From positions 1 through 64,000 of the forward strand of contig NZ_JAPEPO010000003.1 of NCBI RefSeq assembly GCF_026340095.1: a DNA stretch of 64,000 nucleotides, given 5' to 3'. This document shows positions 16,141 through 25,163 of the stretch, piece by piece (the stretch's first letter is position 1; each line of letters begins with the position of its first letter). The position numbers and the translations under genes were made by a program. Below the pieces are notes generated by a model. It ran no database searches. It was not told the DNA's origin and was given only the letters and a program-made list of their open reading frames with translations. This DNA comes from Streptomyces sp. NBC_01446 (lineage in GTDB: Bacteria > Actinomycetota > Actinomycetes > Streptomycetales > Streptomycetaceae).

Positions 16141-18540
16141 TCAACCGCCCGCCCGGGGCCATTTGTCCCGCAGCCACGCCAGGTCGGTCTCGGCGCGGGT
16201 TCGGGTCGCCTGTTCACGGGTGAAGACGGCGTCCGTCTTGGTCAGTACCAGAACGTAGGGGCGTCCCTGGCGCCGGGTGGTGTGGGAGACGGGCAGGCCG
16301 GCCTGGTCGATGCGGGTGTGGAGGTGGCGGCGTCCGTCCTTCGCGAGCGGCCACTCCATGACGTGGCGGGTGCGGGAGGTGAGGAAGGCGTCCAAGTCGG
16401 GGCAGAGTCCGCAGCCAGTCCGGCATGTCCCGGCCGGGGTGAGGGACCAGTCGTCGGCCGCACGTACGGGGCGGGCGAGGGCCGCGGCGAGCCGGTCCTC
16501 GCAGTGGTCGGCGAGGGTCTGGAAAGCGCGGGCGGCGGGTGCGCCGTCGCGTATGGTCGTCGGCTGGCGGGCCGCGGTGCGCAGGGCGGGGAGCAGGCAT
16601 TCCAGGGCGGTGTCCGGCAGGCCGCGCAGCGTGGCGGCGATGGTGCCGGCGGTCTCGGGCCCTGCCGCCTGCAGGACGCGGGCCAGTGATGCGCCAAGCC
16701 CCTCCATGCCTGTGCGGCGCTCCGTCTCGCGGCCGATGCCGAGCCAGCTGGTGAGCTGCTGCTCGACTGCTTGCCAGGCACCCTCGGCCAGCGGCGAGGC
16801 CATCGCGTCCCCATCGCCGTCGGCGGCCCGCAGCGCGGTGCACAGGCCGGGCAGCGATTCGAGCCACGCCGCGCGGCCGGCCCCGGTGTACGCGCCAACC
16901 GTGCCGAACCAGCTGCTGACGGCCCCGCGGGCCCACGTCCGTCCGTACCGCGCGGCCGCTGCCGCGAGACCCGGGGCGTGCCGCTCGCCCAGGGCCTCCA
17001 CCCCAAAAGGCGCGAGGAGCATCGTGGCAGTGTCCGCTTCCCGCAGTCCCACCGCGACGGGCAGGGCGGCGGCAAAGAGCGCCGCGGCCGCCTCGCCCGA
17101 ACCGTGGTGCTTCCAGAACGGGGCGAGCGACTGGGCGAGCGTGCGCGCCCGGTCGAGGTCCCCGGCATCCAGGTGGCCCTGAAGTTCCCGCAGTGCGCCT
17201 TCGGAGCCGGCCTCGGCGCGGGCCGTGAACGAGCGCTGCCGGGGCCACAGGACCACGGCAGCCCGCCGGTACCAGCGGTCGAGGGTGTTGCCGTAGTTGC
17301 CCATGTAGCCCTCGTACTCGGACTGGTAGGGCGTCAGGTCCTTGTTCTCGGTGGTGGCGCACACCTCGGCGTACGCGACGGGCAGGTTGATCTGCTCGCC
17401 GCCGGTGCCGTCCGGGCGGGTCCACCAGCTTAGCGTGATCTCGTCGTCGATCAGCTCGTTCAGTTCGTAGCTGGAGAAGTCGCCGCTGCGGCGGCGCTCG
17501 GCACCGGGTTCCCCGTCGGGGTCCAGGAGGCATTCGCCCTCGCACTCCTCGTCCTCGCAGTCGTCGTAGTGCTCGACCTCGCCGTAGTAGTCGTAGCGGT
17601 CGTACGGCGCATGCGCGTCCCAGGTCTCCTTCACCTCGGCCAACGCGAGGACCGCTTCGCAGTCCGTCTCTGCGGCGGCCTGGCGGAGCAGGGCGGTGCG
17701 GGTGGCGTCGGCTCCCTTGAGGCGGTCCCAGTCCAGGCCGCGCTGGGTGTACTCGTGGTCGAGGAGGTACACGAGGCGGTTCGGGGGCGCGGCCTTCTGG
17801 CGGCCGTAGGCGTAGCGCTCTTCGGCCGGCTCGGTGAAGTGTTCGGTCAAGCAGTGGGCCAGGTCGGCGACCGGGTCCCCGTCGTCCTCGCCAGCCGGGC
17901 GGACGCGTTCGGCGAGGAGGTTCATGGTGAGGGTGACGCGGTAGCCGGACTTGACGGGCTTGACCTCGTGCAGGCAGTCCGCGTAGAAGGCTGCGAAGGT
18001 CAGCTTCTCCCGGGACGCCTGGTGGACGACGCTGCGGCCGGCGTGCGAGACGACGAGTTCGCCGCCGGTGTGGTGCGAGGGCAGCGAGACGACCAGGGTG
18101 CCCACCATGGAGTCGTCCTTCTCGGAGTCCTGGTGCGGCAGGAAGAACTGGCCCTTGCCGTAGACGAGCAGTGCGTGCGGCTCGGCACGTAGGACGACGG
18201 TGGGCGGCAGACCGAGCGCGGTGCGGACACCGTCGAGGACGCCGTCCAGGGTGCGGTCCCAGTCGGTGCCGCCGAGCGTGATGCGGTCCGGGGTGATCTC
18301 CCAGGTGTCGCGGACTCTGGTGTCGGACAGGGTCTGCTCGCCGCGGCCGAAGGATGCCTGCCGGGCCTGCGCGATCAGTTTCTTGGTGACCGGGGCACGC
18401 AGCGGCAGCGGCAGTTCCCCCACCCCGTCGACCTCGATGCGCAGCGCGCGGGCCGACATCTCGATACGGGTGCTGAAGTCCCCGCGCCGCTGCGCGTCGT
18501 CGAGCAGCTCCGCCAGCTGCTTCCGTGCTCCGTGTCCCAT
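16141..18540 (-). CDS. Large 2OG-Fe(II) dioxygenase (prolyl-hydroxylase-like) with C-terminal helical region
   Basis: A 799-residue soluble protein. Residues about 110-210 form a 2-oxoglutarate/Fe(II) oxygenase core: iron ligands H136 and D138 in FFLPHQDSEKDD, and the distal His191 plus 2OG-binding Arg201 in CLHEVKPVKSGYRVTLTMN, with the strand TGGELVV between. An acidic, Cys-rich insert (EHYDDCEDEECEGECL, about residues 325-340) follows. The C-terminal 400 residues are alanine-rich and helical with a late CRTGCGLCPDLDAF segment. Prolyl-hydroxylase-like enzymes are usually 200-300 residues, so this is a much larger architecture of unknown substrate. It stands alone, with tap remnant DNA on one side and IS remnants on the other. 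Confidence 0.75.
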   Translation of the reverse strand: MGHGARKQLAELLDDAQRRGDFSTRIEMSARALRIEVDGVGELPLPLRAPVTKKLIAQARQASFGRGEQTLSDTRVRDTWEITPDRITLGGTDWDRTLDGVLDGVRTALGLPPTVVLRAEPHALLVYGKGQFFLPHQDSEKDDSMVGTLVVSLPSHHTGGELVVSHAGRSVVHQASREKLTFAAFYADCLHEVKPVKSGYRVTLTMNLLAERVRPAGEDDGDPVADLAHCLTEHFTEPAEERYAYGRQKAAPPNRLVYLLDHEYTQRGLDWDRLKGADATRTALLRQAAAETDCEAVLALAEVKETWDAHAPYDRYDYYGEVEHYDDCEDEECEGECLLDPDGEPGAERRRSGDFSSYELNELIDDEITLSWWTRPDGTGGEQINLPVAYAEVCATTENKDLTPYQSEYEGYMGNYGNTLDRWYRRAAVVLWPRQRSFTARAEAGSEGALRELQGHLDAGDLDRARTLAQSLAPFWKHHGSGEAAAALFAAALPVAVGLREADTATMLLAPFGVEALGERHAPGLAAAAARYGRTWARGAVSSWFGTVGAYTGAGRAAWLESLPGLCTALRAADGDGDAMASPLAEGAWQAVEQQLTSWLGIGRETERRTGMEGLGASLARVLQAAGPETAGTIAATLRGLPDTALECLLPALRTAARQPTTIRDGAPAARAFQTLADHCEDRLAAALARPVRAADDWSLTPAGTCRTGCGLCPDLDAFLTSRTRHVMEWPLAKDGRRHLHTRIDQAGLPVSHTTRRQGRPYVLVLTKTDAVFTREQATRTRAETDLAWLRDKWPRAGG

Positions 18541-19247
18541 ACTGTTTCGTCCCCAGGGGTGCAGCGTGCCGTATGGCCTGTCCCGGAAACCCTAAACGCC
18601 GCGGGCAGTCCTTGTTCCCGGGCTATTGGTCATGCGGCGAGGGTGAGTATGTCGCGGTAGCGGATGGTGTGAACCGTAGGTGATCGTGTTGCTGGTGGTA
18701 GCGCCAGTAGGCGTCGAAGTCGCCGTCCACGGACAGTGGGACGTCCGGGTGAGCGGACAGTTGATCTCCCTGTATGCGGACAGCTCATCTCCTTGTCCGG
18801 TATGACTTTCCATCCCTCGGACGGCGGTCAGTTGGACGGGGTGAGAGGCTGGACGCCCTGACCGCGGCCACCACACATCAACAGCCTCACCACCCGACGC
18901 CACCGCACCCGCCGCTCCCCCGCACGTACCCACACATGACCACGTGCCCATAGACGTGCCTGCACCCGGCCGAACCGTCCGAGCAGCACGCCCCGTACCT
19001 GGTCAGTGAACCGTTCCGGGTTCGATCGAGACTCTAAATCTTGACTGTGACCTGGGGTTTTGTGGTCTCGCTGTAGTAGTTGGTCTCGGGTTTGGCCGGC
19101 AGCCGTCGTACTGCTCCTACAGCGTCTTCTCACCCGCCGAACCCGAGCCGGACGACGGACAGTCCCTGCCCGTTCCAGTCTTGCGGATTGAGGGCGGCCA
19201 CCGCTGTCGTCGCCGGTCGACCCAGGGCTTGATCAAGTTCCGTTGAG
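18541..19247. other. Gene-poor stretch holding a transposase C-terminal remnant
   Basis: Apart from the leftward transposase tail at about 18630-18730 (separate entry) I see no supportable gene. The open frame at 18592-18951 has no family similarity. The stretch separates the oxygenase from two IS110-type sequences. Confidence 0.4.
18630..18730 (-). pseudogene. Transposase C-terminal remnant, frameshifted
   Basis: Leftward, the DNA encodes DGDFDAYWRYHQQHDHL in one frame and then, after a shift near CTACGGTTCAC, VHTIRYRDILTLAA followed by a stop. The pattern GDFDAYW(R/T)YH ... RYRD...LAA-stop is common at the C-terminus of several Streptomyces transposases. Only about 33 residues remain, and the family cannot be named with confidence. 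Confidence 0.4.
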
Positions 19248-19415
19248 GTCGGTGACGGCGTCGGCCCGGACACCGCTTCCGCACTGCTGATAGCAGCCGG
19301 AGACAACCCGGACCGGATGGGCAGCGAGGCCTCCTTCGCCGCACTCTGCGGCGCCAGCCGCCTCACCCGGCCCGGCGTCGGCCACCGGCACCGGCGAGGG
19401 CAAGACACGCCGCGA
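19248..19415 (+). pseudogene. IS110-family transposase fragment
   Basis: A rightward frame of about 55 residues reads GVGPDTASALLIAAGDNPDRM followed by SEASFAALCGASRLTRPG. This is the helix-hairpin-helix plus transposase_20 core of IS110-type recombinases, which normally continue with a conserved SSGKT.R region. Here it degrades after HRHRRGQDT. It differs from the intact IS110 transposase at 20039, so it derives from another element. Confidence 0.65.
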
Positions 19416-19462
19416 AGCCCAACAGACGTACCATGGGCCGACCTTGGAGGGGGGCTTACGGT

Positions 19463-19594
19463 ATGGACTATGGAAAACTTTGGGCGTCTCTGATCATCTG
19501 CGGGTTCCTGTCGATCGCATTCACCCGAGGGACGCTCCGGCTGCTGGCCAGGCGGATCCAGCAGCCTGTCGCGAAGGCCCCTAATCCTGTGTGA
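19463..19594 (+). CDS. 43-residue single-span membrane peptide
   Basis: GGAGG at 19447-19451 lies about 12 bases before an ATG at 19463. The peptide has one hydrophobic segment (SLIICGFLSIAFTRG), then a basic tail (LRLLARRIQQ) and a stop at 19592. No family is recognised. The ribosome binding site, clean hydrophobic-basic pattern and isolation between IS sequences argue weakly for a real small gene. Confidence 0.35.
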   Translation: MDYGKLWASLIICGFLSIAFTRGTLRLLARRIQQPVAKAPNPV

Positions 19595-20038
19595 AGGCGC
19601 TCCCGAAACACCCCGATTGGGTTTCCGGGGGGCCTGACGTGACAGACACCTGGATCCCCCCGGGCCTGTTAGGCCTTCTCAAAGAGCGGTGCTGCCATGT
19701 GGTGGGTTTCGTGGTGGTCGCGTGGGCGCCGGGCCGATCCTTGAAAGGCCCCTGGCCCGTCGAGGCCTCCCGATAGAGCGGGCCGCCCGGCGTCTTCGGG
19801 CCGCCACGAAACCCACCGGTGATCGTCGTTCGTTGCCGTCGTGGTACGAGCCCGCTCCAGGGTGAGCTCTTCTTGACCTCCGCGAGCCGTGAGCTCTGGC
19901 ACAGACGGAGGCCCCTGGGGTGCGCTGGTGTCGCGAATGGCTACTGAGATGGCGGACCGTCAGAGTCCTGGGATTAGGGCGCCGCGTGACCCGCATGTGC
20001 TCGTGACCTGCGGAAACAGGCAAAGTTGGGAGACTTGG
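19595..20038. other. Gap upstream of IS110 transposase
   Basis: No supported gene. The stretch probably includes the left end of the IS110 element. A GC-rich imperfect repeat is centred near 19770-19800: the phrase GGGCCTTTCAAGGATCGGC-like text is mirrored across the region, and CCACGAAACCCACC near 19804 mirrors GGTGGGTTTCGTGG near 19700. That second pair is a long inverted repeat around 100 bp apart and may be the element's subterminal structure. Confidence 0.4.
19699..19818. repeat. Inverted repeat GGTGGGTTTCGTGG / CCACGAAACCCACC
   Basis: GGTGGGTTTCGTGG at about 19701-19714 is answered by its exact reverse complement at about 19804-19817, roughly 90 bp apart. Between them CTTGAAAGGCCCCTGGCCC and neighbouring GC-rich words may extend the pairing. 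It lies just upstream of the IS110 transposase gene, in the position of a non-coding structured left end as found in IS110-type elements. Confidence 0.5.
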
Positions 20039-21280
20039 TTGAGGATCTTCTGCGGCATAGACTGGGCCGAATCGCATCATGACGTCGCCCTGATCGACGA
20101 GGCCGGCGAGCTGCTGGCCAAGCGCCGGATCAGCGACGACGCGGCTGGCTACCGGCTGTTGCTGGACCTGCTCGCCGAGCACGGCGATAGTCCCGAAGAG
20201 CCCATCCCGGTCGCCATCGAGACCAGTCGTGGCCTGCTCGTGGCCACCCTGCGTACGGGCACCCGGAAGGTGTTCGCAATCAACCCGCTCGCCGCGTCCC
20301 GCTACCGCGACCGCCACGGCGTCTCGCGCAAGAAGTCCGACCCGGGCGACGCCCTGGTCCTGGCGAACATCCTCCAGACCGACATGGCCGTGCACCGCCC
20401 CCTGCCGGCCGACTCCGACCAGGGCCGGGCCGTCACCGTCCTGGCCCGCGCCCAGCAGGACGCCGTCTGGAACCGCCAGCAGCTCGGCAACCAAATCCGC
20501 TCGCTCCTGCGCGAGTACTACCCCGCCGCGCTGGCCGCCTTCCAGAGCAAGCCCGGCGGCCTGGCCCGGCCGGACGCCCGCGCCGTGCTCGCCACCGCCC
20601 CCACCCCGGCCAGGGCGGCCCGGCTGTCGCTCGCCCAACTGCGGGCCGCACTCAAGCGCAGAGGCCGCCAGCGGAGCATCGACGCCGAGGCCGAGCGACT
20701 GCGCGACGTCCTGCGGGCCGACCACGCCCATCAGCCGCAAGCCATCGAGGACGCCTTCGGCCACCAACTCCTCGCCCTGCTGAAGCAGTTCGACGCGGCC
20801 TGCCAGGCGGGCGACGACCTCGCCCAGGCTACGGAGACAGCCTTCCGCGAGCACCCGGACGCCGAGATACTCCTCAGCTTCCCCGGCCTCGGCCCCCAGC
20901 TCGGCGCCCGCGTCCTGGCGGAGATCGGCGACGACCCCGACCGCTTCGCTGACGCCCGCGGCCTCAAGGCCTACGCCGGCTCCGCACCCATCACCCGCGC
21001 CTCCGGCAAGAAGCACTACGTCGGCAGGCGCATGGTGAAGAACAACCGGCTCATGCACGCCGCTTTCCTCTGGGCCTTCTCCTCACTCCAAGCATCGCCC
21101 GGAGCAGACGCCCACTACCGCCGCCGACGTGAACACGGAGACTGGCACGCCAGCGCCCAACGAAACCTCCTGAAGCGCATGCTCGGCCAACTCCACCACT
21201 GCCTTCAGCACCGGCTCCACTTCGACGAACAACGTGCCTTCACCACGTCCCTCACGTCATCAATCACGGCTGCCACTTGA
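20039..21280 (+). CDS. IS110-family transposase
   Basis: A DEDD-type transposase of about 413 residues. The N-terminal DEDD domain has the first catalytic Asp in FCGIDWAESHHDVALID, then VAIETSRGLLV and KSDPGDALVLA (later acidic residues). The C-terminal transposase_20 domain has LLSFPGLGPQLGARVLAEIGD, GLKAYAGSAPITRASGKKHYVGRR and NNRLMHAAFLWAFSS with the catalytic-type Ser region. I prefer the TTG at 20039 because similarity starts there. Frames remain open to 19889, where an ATG-rich extension is possible. IS110 elements lack terminal inverted repeats, so ends cannot be set from this sequence alone. The gene appears intact. Confidence 0.88.
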   Translation: MRIFCGIDWAESHHDVALIDEAGELLAKRRISDDAAGYRLLLDLLAEHGDSPEEPIPVAIETSRGLLVATLRTGTRKVFAINPLAASRYRDRHGVSRKKSDPGDALVLANILQTDMAVHRPLPADSDQGRAVTVLARAQQDAVWNRQQLGNQIRSLLREYYPAALAAFQSKPGGLARPDARAVLATAPTPARAARLSLAQLRAALKRRGRQRSIDAEAERLRDVLRADHAHQPQAIEDAFGHQLLALLKQFDAACQAGDDLAQATETAFREHPDAEILLSFPGLGPQLGARVLAEIGDDPDRFADARGLKAYAGSAPITRASGKKHYVGRRMVKNNRLMHAAFLWAFSSLQASPGADAHYRRRREHGDWHASAQRNLLKRMLGQLHHCLQHRLHFDEQRAFTTSLTSSITAAT

Positions 21281-22225
21281 CTTCTTAGCTCGCTGAGATG
21301 TCTATCGGGACACGCACGTGGGAGCCAGGAGCACGAGGAGACCCAGGAAAAGAAATCGGTGCTTCCCGACGTACTCGGTCGCGTTGGAAGTGAAACCGCC
21401 ACTCAAACACTGCCCTGACCAGATCACTCGACCCATCGGACACGGCCTAGCCCCCGGTACTGCCACTGTCATCCCCAGCTTGGTACCGCCGGGGGACCTC
21501 CTCCCCTGTCCGGTTGAGCCGCACTCTGCGACCCACGGGTGCAGGCATCCAAGCTCTGCCGTCGGCCCCGCATGCGGCCCTCGCATGCCCAAACAAGGGG
21601 GAACACGCGTGTCCACGCTCGCTCTGCTGGTCGTCCTGCTGCTCATCGGCGCCACGCTCTCGACCGGCAGCAGCCTGATCATGCGGCCGTCACGGGTGAC
21701 CTCAGCCGGATTCGCGGTTAGAGGCTGTGGTCTTTCCGAGCCTGAGGAGTGGCCATCGAACGAGAGTTTGAGTCATGTGATCACGACGGGACCTGCTACG
21801 ACCCCAGCCCGCCGCTCGGAGATGTCGAGCCGGCTACCGCTCGCCGCGATCGGCTGGGGGGATCCGCATGTGGTAGGTCGAAGCGGCTGGGCGGCGTGCC
21901 TGTCTGTGGGAGGCGTCGGAGGTCCGGTCTGCGGGGGTGCCGTACCGAGCAGGCCATTGGAGGAAGCTCCAGATTCCTACCTGGTAGTGCGTCGATCGAG
22001 TGGGAGGCATTGACGAACAGGGTGGCGCTTTCTACATTCCGTTGAACGCGGAATTGGTATTCCGCATCGTGGATCTCGTTATGGGCCGGATCTGTTCTCC
22101 CAGCGCCGGTGGGTGGGCGACGACACAGTCGTCCGCCAGGGTCGTCCCAGCGTCGCCGCGCTCGTCCTGCAGCTCGGTCGTCGTTCCCGGACCCGAAGCC
22201 ACCGCCAGATGTGGAGGGACAGCAG
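21281..22225. other. About 900 bp between IS110 transposase and the NCS2 permease, with one doubtful ORF
   Basis: No recognised gene. It contains the right end of the IS110 element and, from about 22020, the promoter and leader of the permease gene. One possible small gene at 21609 is entered separately. The rest has frames without domain similarity. Confidence 0.4.
21609..22013 (+). CDS. Doubtful ORF with N-terminal membrane segment
   Basis: A GTG at 21609 follows AAGGGGG. The first 25 residues (STLALLVVLLLIGATLSTGSS) would form a signal or membrane segment. After about residue 35 the sequence has no hydrophobic or domain pattern, and composition suggests that an original gene was joined to unrelated DNA. 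It may be the truncated 5' end of a membrane-protein gene. Confidence 0.25.
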   Translation: MSTLALLVVLLLIGATLSTGSSLIMRPSRVTSAGFAVRGCGLSEPEEWPSNESLSHVITTGPATTPARRSEMSSRLPLAAIGWGDPHVVGRSGWAACLSVGGVGGPVCGGAVPSRPLEEAPDSYLVVRRSSGRH

Positions 22226-23590
22226 GTGGAAGTTCAGACAGCGCTTGGGGTTGGGGAGTCACGGCATCCTGTCGACGAGGTGCTGCCAGCTGGCCGGATG
22301 GCGGCCGTCGCGCTTCAGCACGTCGCCAGCATGTACGCCGGGGTGGCCGCCCCGCCGCTGATCATCGGCGCCGCGGTCGGCCTGACCGCGGCGCAGCTCA
22401 CCACTCTGCTCGCCGCCAGCCTGGTCATCGCCGGCGTCGCCACTGTGCTGCAGACCCTGGGGGTCTGGCGGATCGGCTCGCGGCTGCCCTTCGTCAACGG
22501 TGTCTCCTTCGCCGTCGTCTCACCGATCCTCGCGGTGGTCGGGGCGCAGAAGGGTGCCGCGCTGCCGCTGATCTTCGGCTCCACCCTGGTCGCCGGCGTC
22601 TTCTGCTTCCTGCTGGCCCCGGTCTTCTGCCGGCTCGTCAGGTTCTTTCCGCCGGTGGTCAGCGGCACGGTGATCACGCTGATCGGGATCTCCCTGCTCC
22701 CGGTGGCCGGAAACTGGGCGCAGGGCGGCAACTCCCGTGCGGCGGACTACGGTTCGCTGGCCAACCTGGGCCTCGCGGGGCTCACGCTGGTCGCCGTGCT
22801 GCTCTTCGACCGCTTCCTGCACGGCTTCCTGCAACGGATCTCGATCCTGCTCGGCCTGCTCGTCGGCACCCTCGCGGCGATCCCGCTCGGCAAGGTCGAC
22901 ATGCATGCGCTCAGCAGCCTGCCGGTCTTCGAGATGCCGCACCCCTTCGCCTTCGGCGCGCCGCGCTTCGAGGCAGCCTCGATCATCTCCATGCTGGTGG
23001 TGATGGTGGTCTCGATGACCGAGTCCACGGCCGACATGATCGCGCTCGGTGAGGTCGTAGAGCGGCCTGCGGACGACCGCACGATCGCGGGCGGCCTGCG
23101 CGCGGACGGTCTGGCGACTGCGTTGGGTGGGGTGTTCAACGGCTTCATCTGTTCAGCCTTCGCGCAGAACATCGGGCTGGTGGCGCTGACCAAGATCCGC
23201 AGCAGATTCGTGGTCGCGCTGGCCGGGGTCTTTCTGATTGTGATGGGCCTGCTGCCACCGGTCGGCGCGCTGGTCTCGCTGGTGCCGCAGCCGGTGCTCG
23301 GTGGGGCGGGCGTGGTGCTCTTCGGCTCTGTGGCGGTGGCGGGCATCCGCACGCTCGGCAAGGCGGATCTGAGTGCCGGATCGAACGCGATCATCGTGGC
23401 GGTCAGCCTGGCCTTCGGGATCTTCCCCATCGCCTTCCCGGGCTTCTACCACGCCTTCCCCGAGCAGGTCGCGACCGTGCTGAGCTCGGGCATCTCGGCT
23501 GGCTGCCTGCTGGCGATCACGCTGAACCTGTTCTTCAATCACCTGGGCAAAGGTCGTGAGGTCCCGCTCGCATACGTACCGGAGGGGTAG
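22226..23590 (+). CDS. NCS2-family nucleobase (uracil/xanthine-type) permease
   Basis: A 454-residue membrane transporter of the nucleobase:cation symporter-2 family that imports purines or pyrimidines with protons or sodium. GGAGGGA precedes the GTG at 22226. Family features include HPVDEVLPAGRMAAVALQHV at the N-terminus, the motif MYAGVAAPPLIIGAA, about 12-14 hydrophobic spans, the substrate-site region SMTESTADMIALGE, and FICSAFAQNIGLVALTKIRSR (the SAFxxNxG-type motif). The Gln/His-rich first span (LQHV) is typical. Substrate is uncertain; actinobacterial relatives are often called uracil-xanthine permeases. A short hairpin follows the stop. A second permease fragment of the same family lies 270 bp downstream. 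Confidence 0.9.
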   Translation: MEVQTALGVGESRHPVDEVLPAGRMAAVALQHVASMYAGVAAPPLIIGAAVGLTAAQLTTLLAASLVIAGVATVLQTLGVWRIGSRLPFVNGVSFAVVSPILAVVGAQKGAALPLIFGSTLVAGVFCFLLAPVFCRLVRFFPPVVSGTVITLIGISLLPVAGNWAQGGNSRAADYGSLANLGLAGLTLVAVLLFDRFLHGFLQRISILLGLLVGTLAAIPLGKVDMHALSSLPVFEMPHPFAFGAPRFEAASIISMLVVMVVSMTESTADMIALGEVVERPADDRTIAGGLRADGLATALGGVFNGFICSAFAQNIGLVALTKIRSRFVVALAGVFLIVMGLLPPVGALVSLVPQPVLGGAGVVLFGSVAVAGIRTLGKADLSAGSNAIIVAVSLAFGIFPIAFPGFYHAFPEQVATVLSSGISAGCLLAITLNLFFNHLGKGREVPLAYVPEG

Positions 23591-23621
23591 ATCGCGGCCC
23601 TGGCGCAGGTGAGGGAAGTGA

Positions 23622-23637
23622 GCTGACCCCAGTCAGC
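23622..23637 (+). terminator. Short hairpin after NCS2 permease gene
   Basis: GCTGAC and GTCAGC are separated by CCCA, 32 bases past the permease stop. The 6-bp stem is short and there is no U tract, so this is a weak terminator candidate. Confidence 0.35.
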
Positions 23638-23859
23638 CGCAGCCCCCTACAGGCTTATCTCGACACCCCGGGCGCGGGCCTGGGCGAGCATCCGCAATAG
23701 CTCGCCCAGGCTGGCCTTCGCCCGCGCCAGTCGCCACCGACCAGGTTCCCAAGGGCCGAGGCCAATCGCGCCCACGCGGCCACCGCCGAGTTCCCCCGGC
23801 GGCTGGGCCCGCTACTTGCCGGCCGTCGCCTGACCGGGATGCGGCGAGACGTGCCACCG

Positions 23860-24100
23860 ACGAAATCCCTCGGCGGCGTGGCCGCGGCGATGTTCGACAT
23901 CCAGATCCTGCGTGGGGTCGATCTGCGCAAAGAGCCCAATGCGCTGATCCTGACGGTCAGTCTCGGCGCCGCGATGCTGCCGACCGCGGGCACCCTAGTG
24001 TTCGACCACACGTCCCTGGAGGCCCGAGCCGCGCTCGGCGGCGGCATCACTCTCGGCGGCACGACCACGATCCTGCTGAACCTTTTCTTCCAGACGCTCA
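23860..24100 (+). pseudogene. C-terminal fragment of a second NCS2-type permease
   Basis: The frame from about 23860 encodes LGGVAAAMFDIQILRGVDL, then NALILTVSLGAAMLPT, and ends GGGITLGGTTTILLNLFFQ. It corresponds to the C-terminal spans of an NCS2 permease: compare GGAGVVLFGSVAVAGIRTL and SGISAGCLLAITLNLFFN in the intact neighbour. The N-terminal 350 or so residues are missing. The sequences differ too much for a recent tandem duplication, so a second, older permease gene or another NCS2 subgroup was deleted here. Confidence 0.6.
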
Positions 24101-24250
24101 CGATCGCAAGGCGCTCGAAGACATCGATGGGACCGCCTCGCGGCCGAGGATGACCGCGGAGAGCCCCCGCCGTGCGCCAACCGGAGTTGACCAGACCGAA
24201 GCTCCGCGGAGTCCCCATGGCTCTGCGGGCCCCACCGAGGTGACCTGCAC

Positions 24251-24976
24251 TTGTCGACACCCCCTTTCTCTCCCCTCGAGGCCCGCGCGGCGCGCCTGCG
24301 GACGGGGATGACCCCCGAACAAGTTGCGACCGAAATGGCCAAGTTGGGCGTGCACCTTGGCCCCGAGCTGGTGGAGGCATGGGAGCTGGGCACGAAAGTG
24401 CCGTCGGAGATCCAGCTTTTCGTGCTCGCGGATGTGCTGTGGTGTCCGACCCCTGTGCTGATGGCCATACGCCCCAGGACACTGCGCGACCACCGCATGG
24501 CCAGGCAACTGACCTGTGAACGGCTGGCCCACCGCATCGGGATGGAGCTGCACACGTACGCCAAGGCGGAGGCCGAACGCCGCTGGAACGGCGATGAGCA
24601 CCAGACCCGAGCCCTGGCAGAGGCACTGGGGATGCCTCCCGAAAGCCTGCGGGTGATCATCAGCCAGATCGCGGAACTGACCCAACTGTTGGCGCAGGCC
24701 GTCGAGGGCCACTGGAAGAGCCACATCGTGCCACTCGCCGACCTCGCCGACGTCGACGAACAGCAGGTGAAGTACGCGCTACAAGTGCTGCGCCAGGAGT
24801 ACACACACATCACCCAGCGCTACATGGGCCATTCGGTAGCAGGCAGCGCAGAGGCCGTGCTGCGCAAGATCGCCAGCGAACGCACCCAGTGGCTGCGCCG
24901 CCTGCCAGAGCACTTCTGGGAGCTGGTAGACCACACCGACAGACGCCAAACTCCCCGTTCCGCTTCGCCTACCTGA
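24251..24976 (+). CDS. XRE-like regulator with two helix-turn-helix regions
   Basis: A 241-residue cytoplasmic protein starting at TTG 24251 with GAGG 8-9 bases upstream. Two Cro/C1-like HTH units are visible: residues about 15-60 (GMTPEQVATEMAKLGVHLGPELVEAWELG) and about 85-135 (QLTCERLAHRIGMELHTYAKAEAERRW, then RALAEALGMP). The C-terminal 100 residues are helical (QVKYALQVLRQEYTHITQRYMGH ... EAVLRKIASERTQWLRRLPEHFWELV) and may dimerise. The first HTH has an intact W-E-x-G turn. Its targets are unknown; no divergent partner is obvious. Confidence 0.65.
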   Translation: MSTPPFSPLEARAARLRTGMTPEQVATEMAKLGVHLGPELVEAWELGTKVPSEIQLFVLADVLWCPTPVLMAIRPRTLRDHRMARQLTCERLAHRIGMELHTYAKAEAERRWNGDEHQTRALAEALGMPPESLRVIISQIAELTQLLAQAVEGHWKSHIVPLADLADVDEQQVKYALQVLRQEYTHITQRYMGHSVAGSAEAVLRKIASERTQWLRRLPEHFWELVDHTDRRQTPRSASPT

Positions 24977-25163
24977 GCTGGGCTGAGCGGCGAAGCCCTG
25001 GTCACGCACCCGAGGGGCGCGGCCAGGGCGGTTTCTCACGCGGCCCGGGAAGGGGAAACCGGGGCTGTCTGTCGCGCACCATCGCAACGCCGCCTGGCCT
25101 GTCTACGGGGACACGCGCCGTGTCACCGCGCAGCGTGTTTGTCTGTCTCCTGGGAGGATGCTT

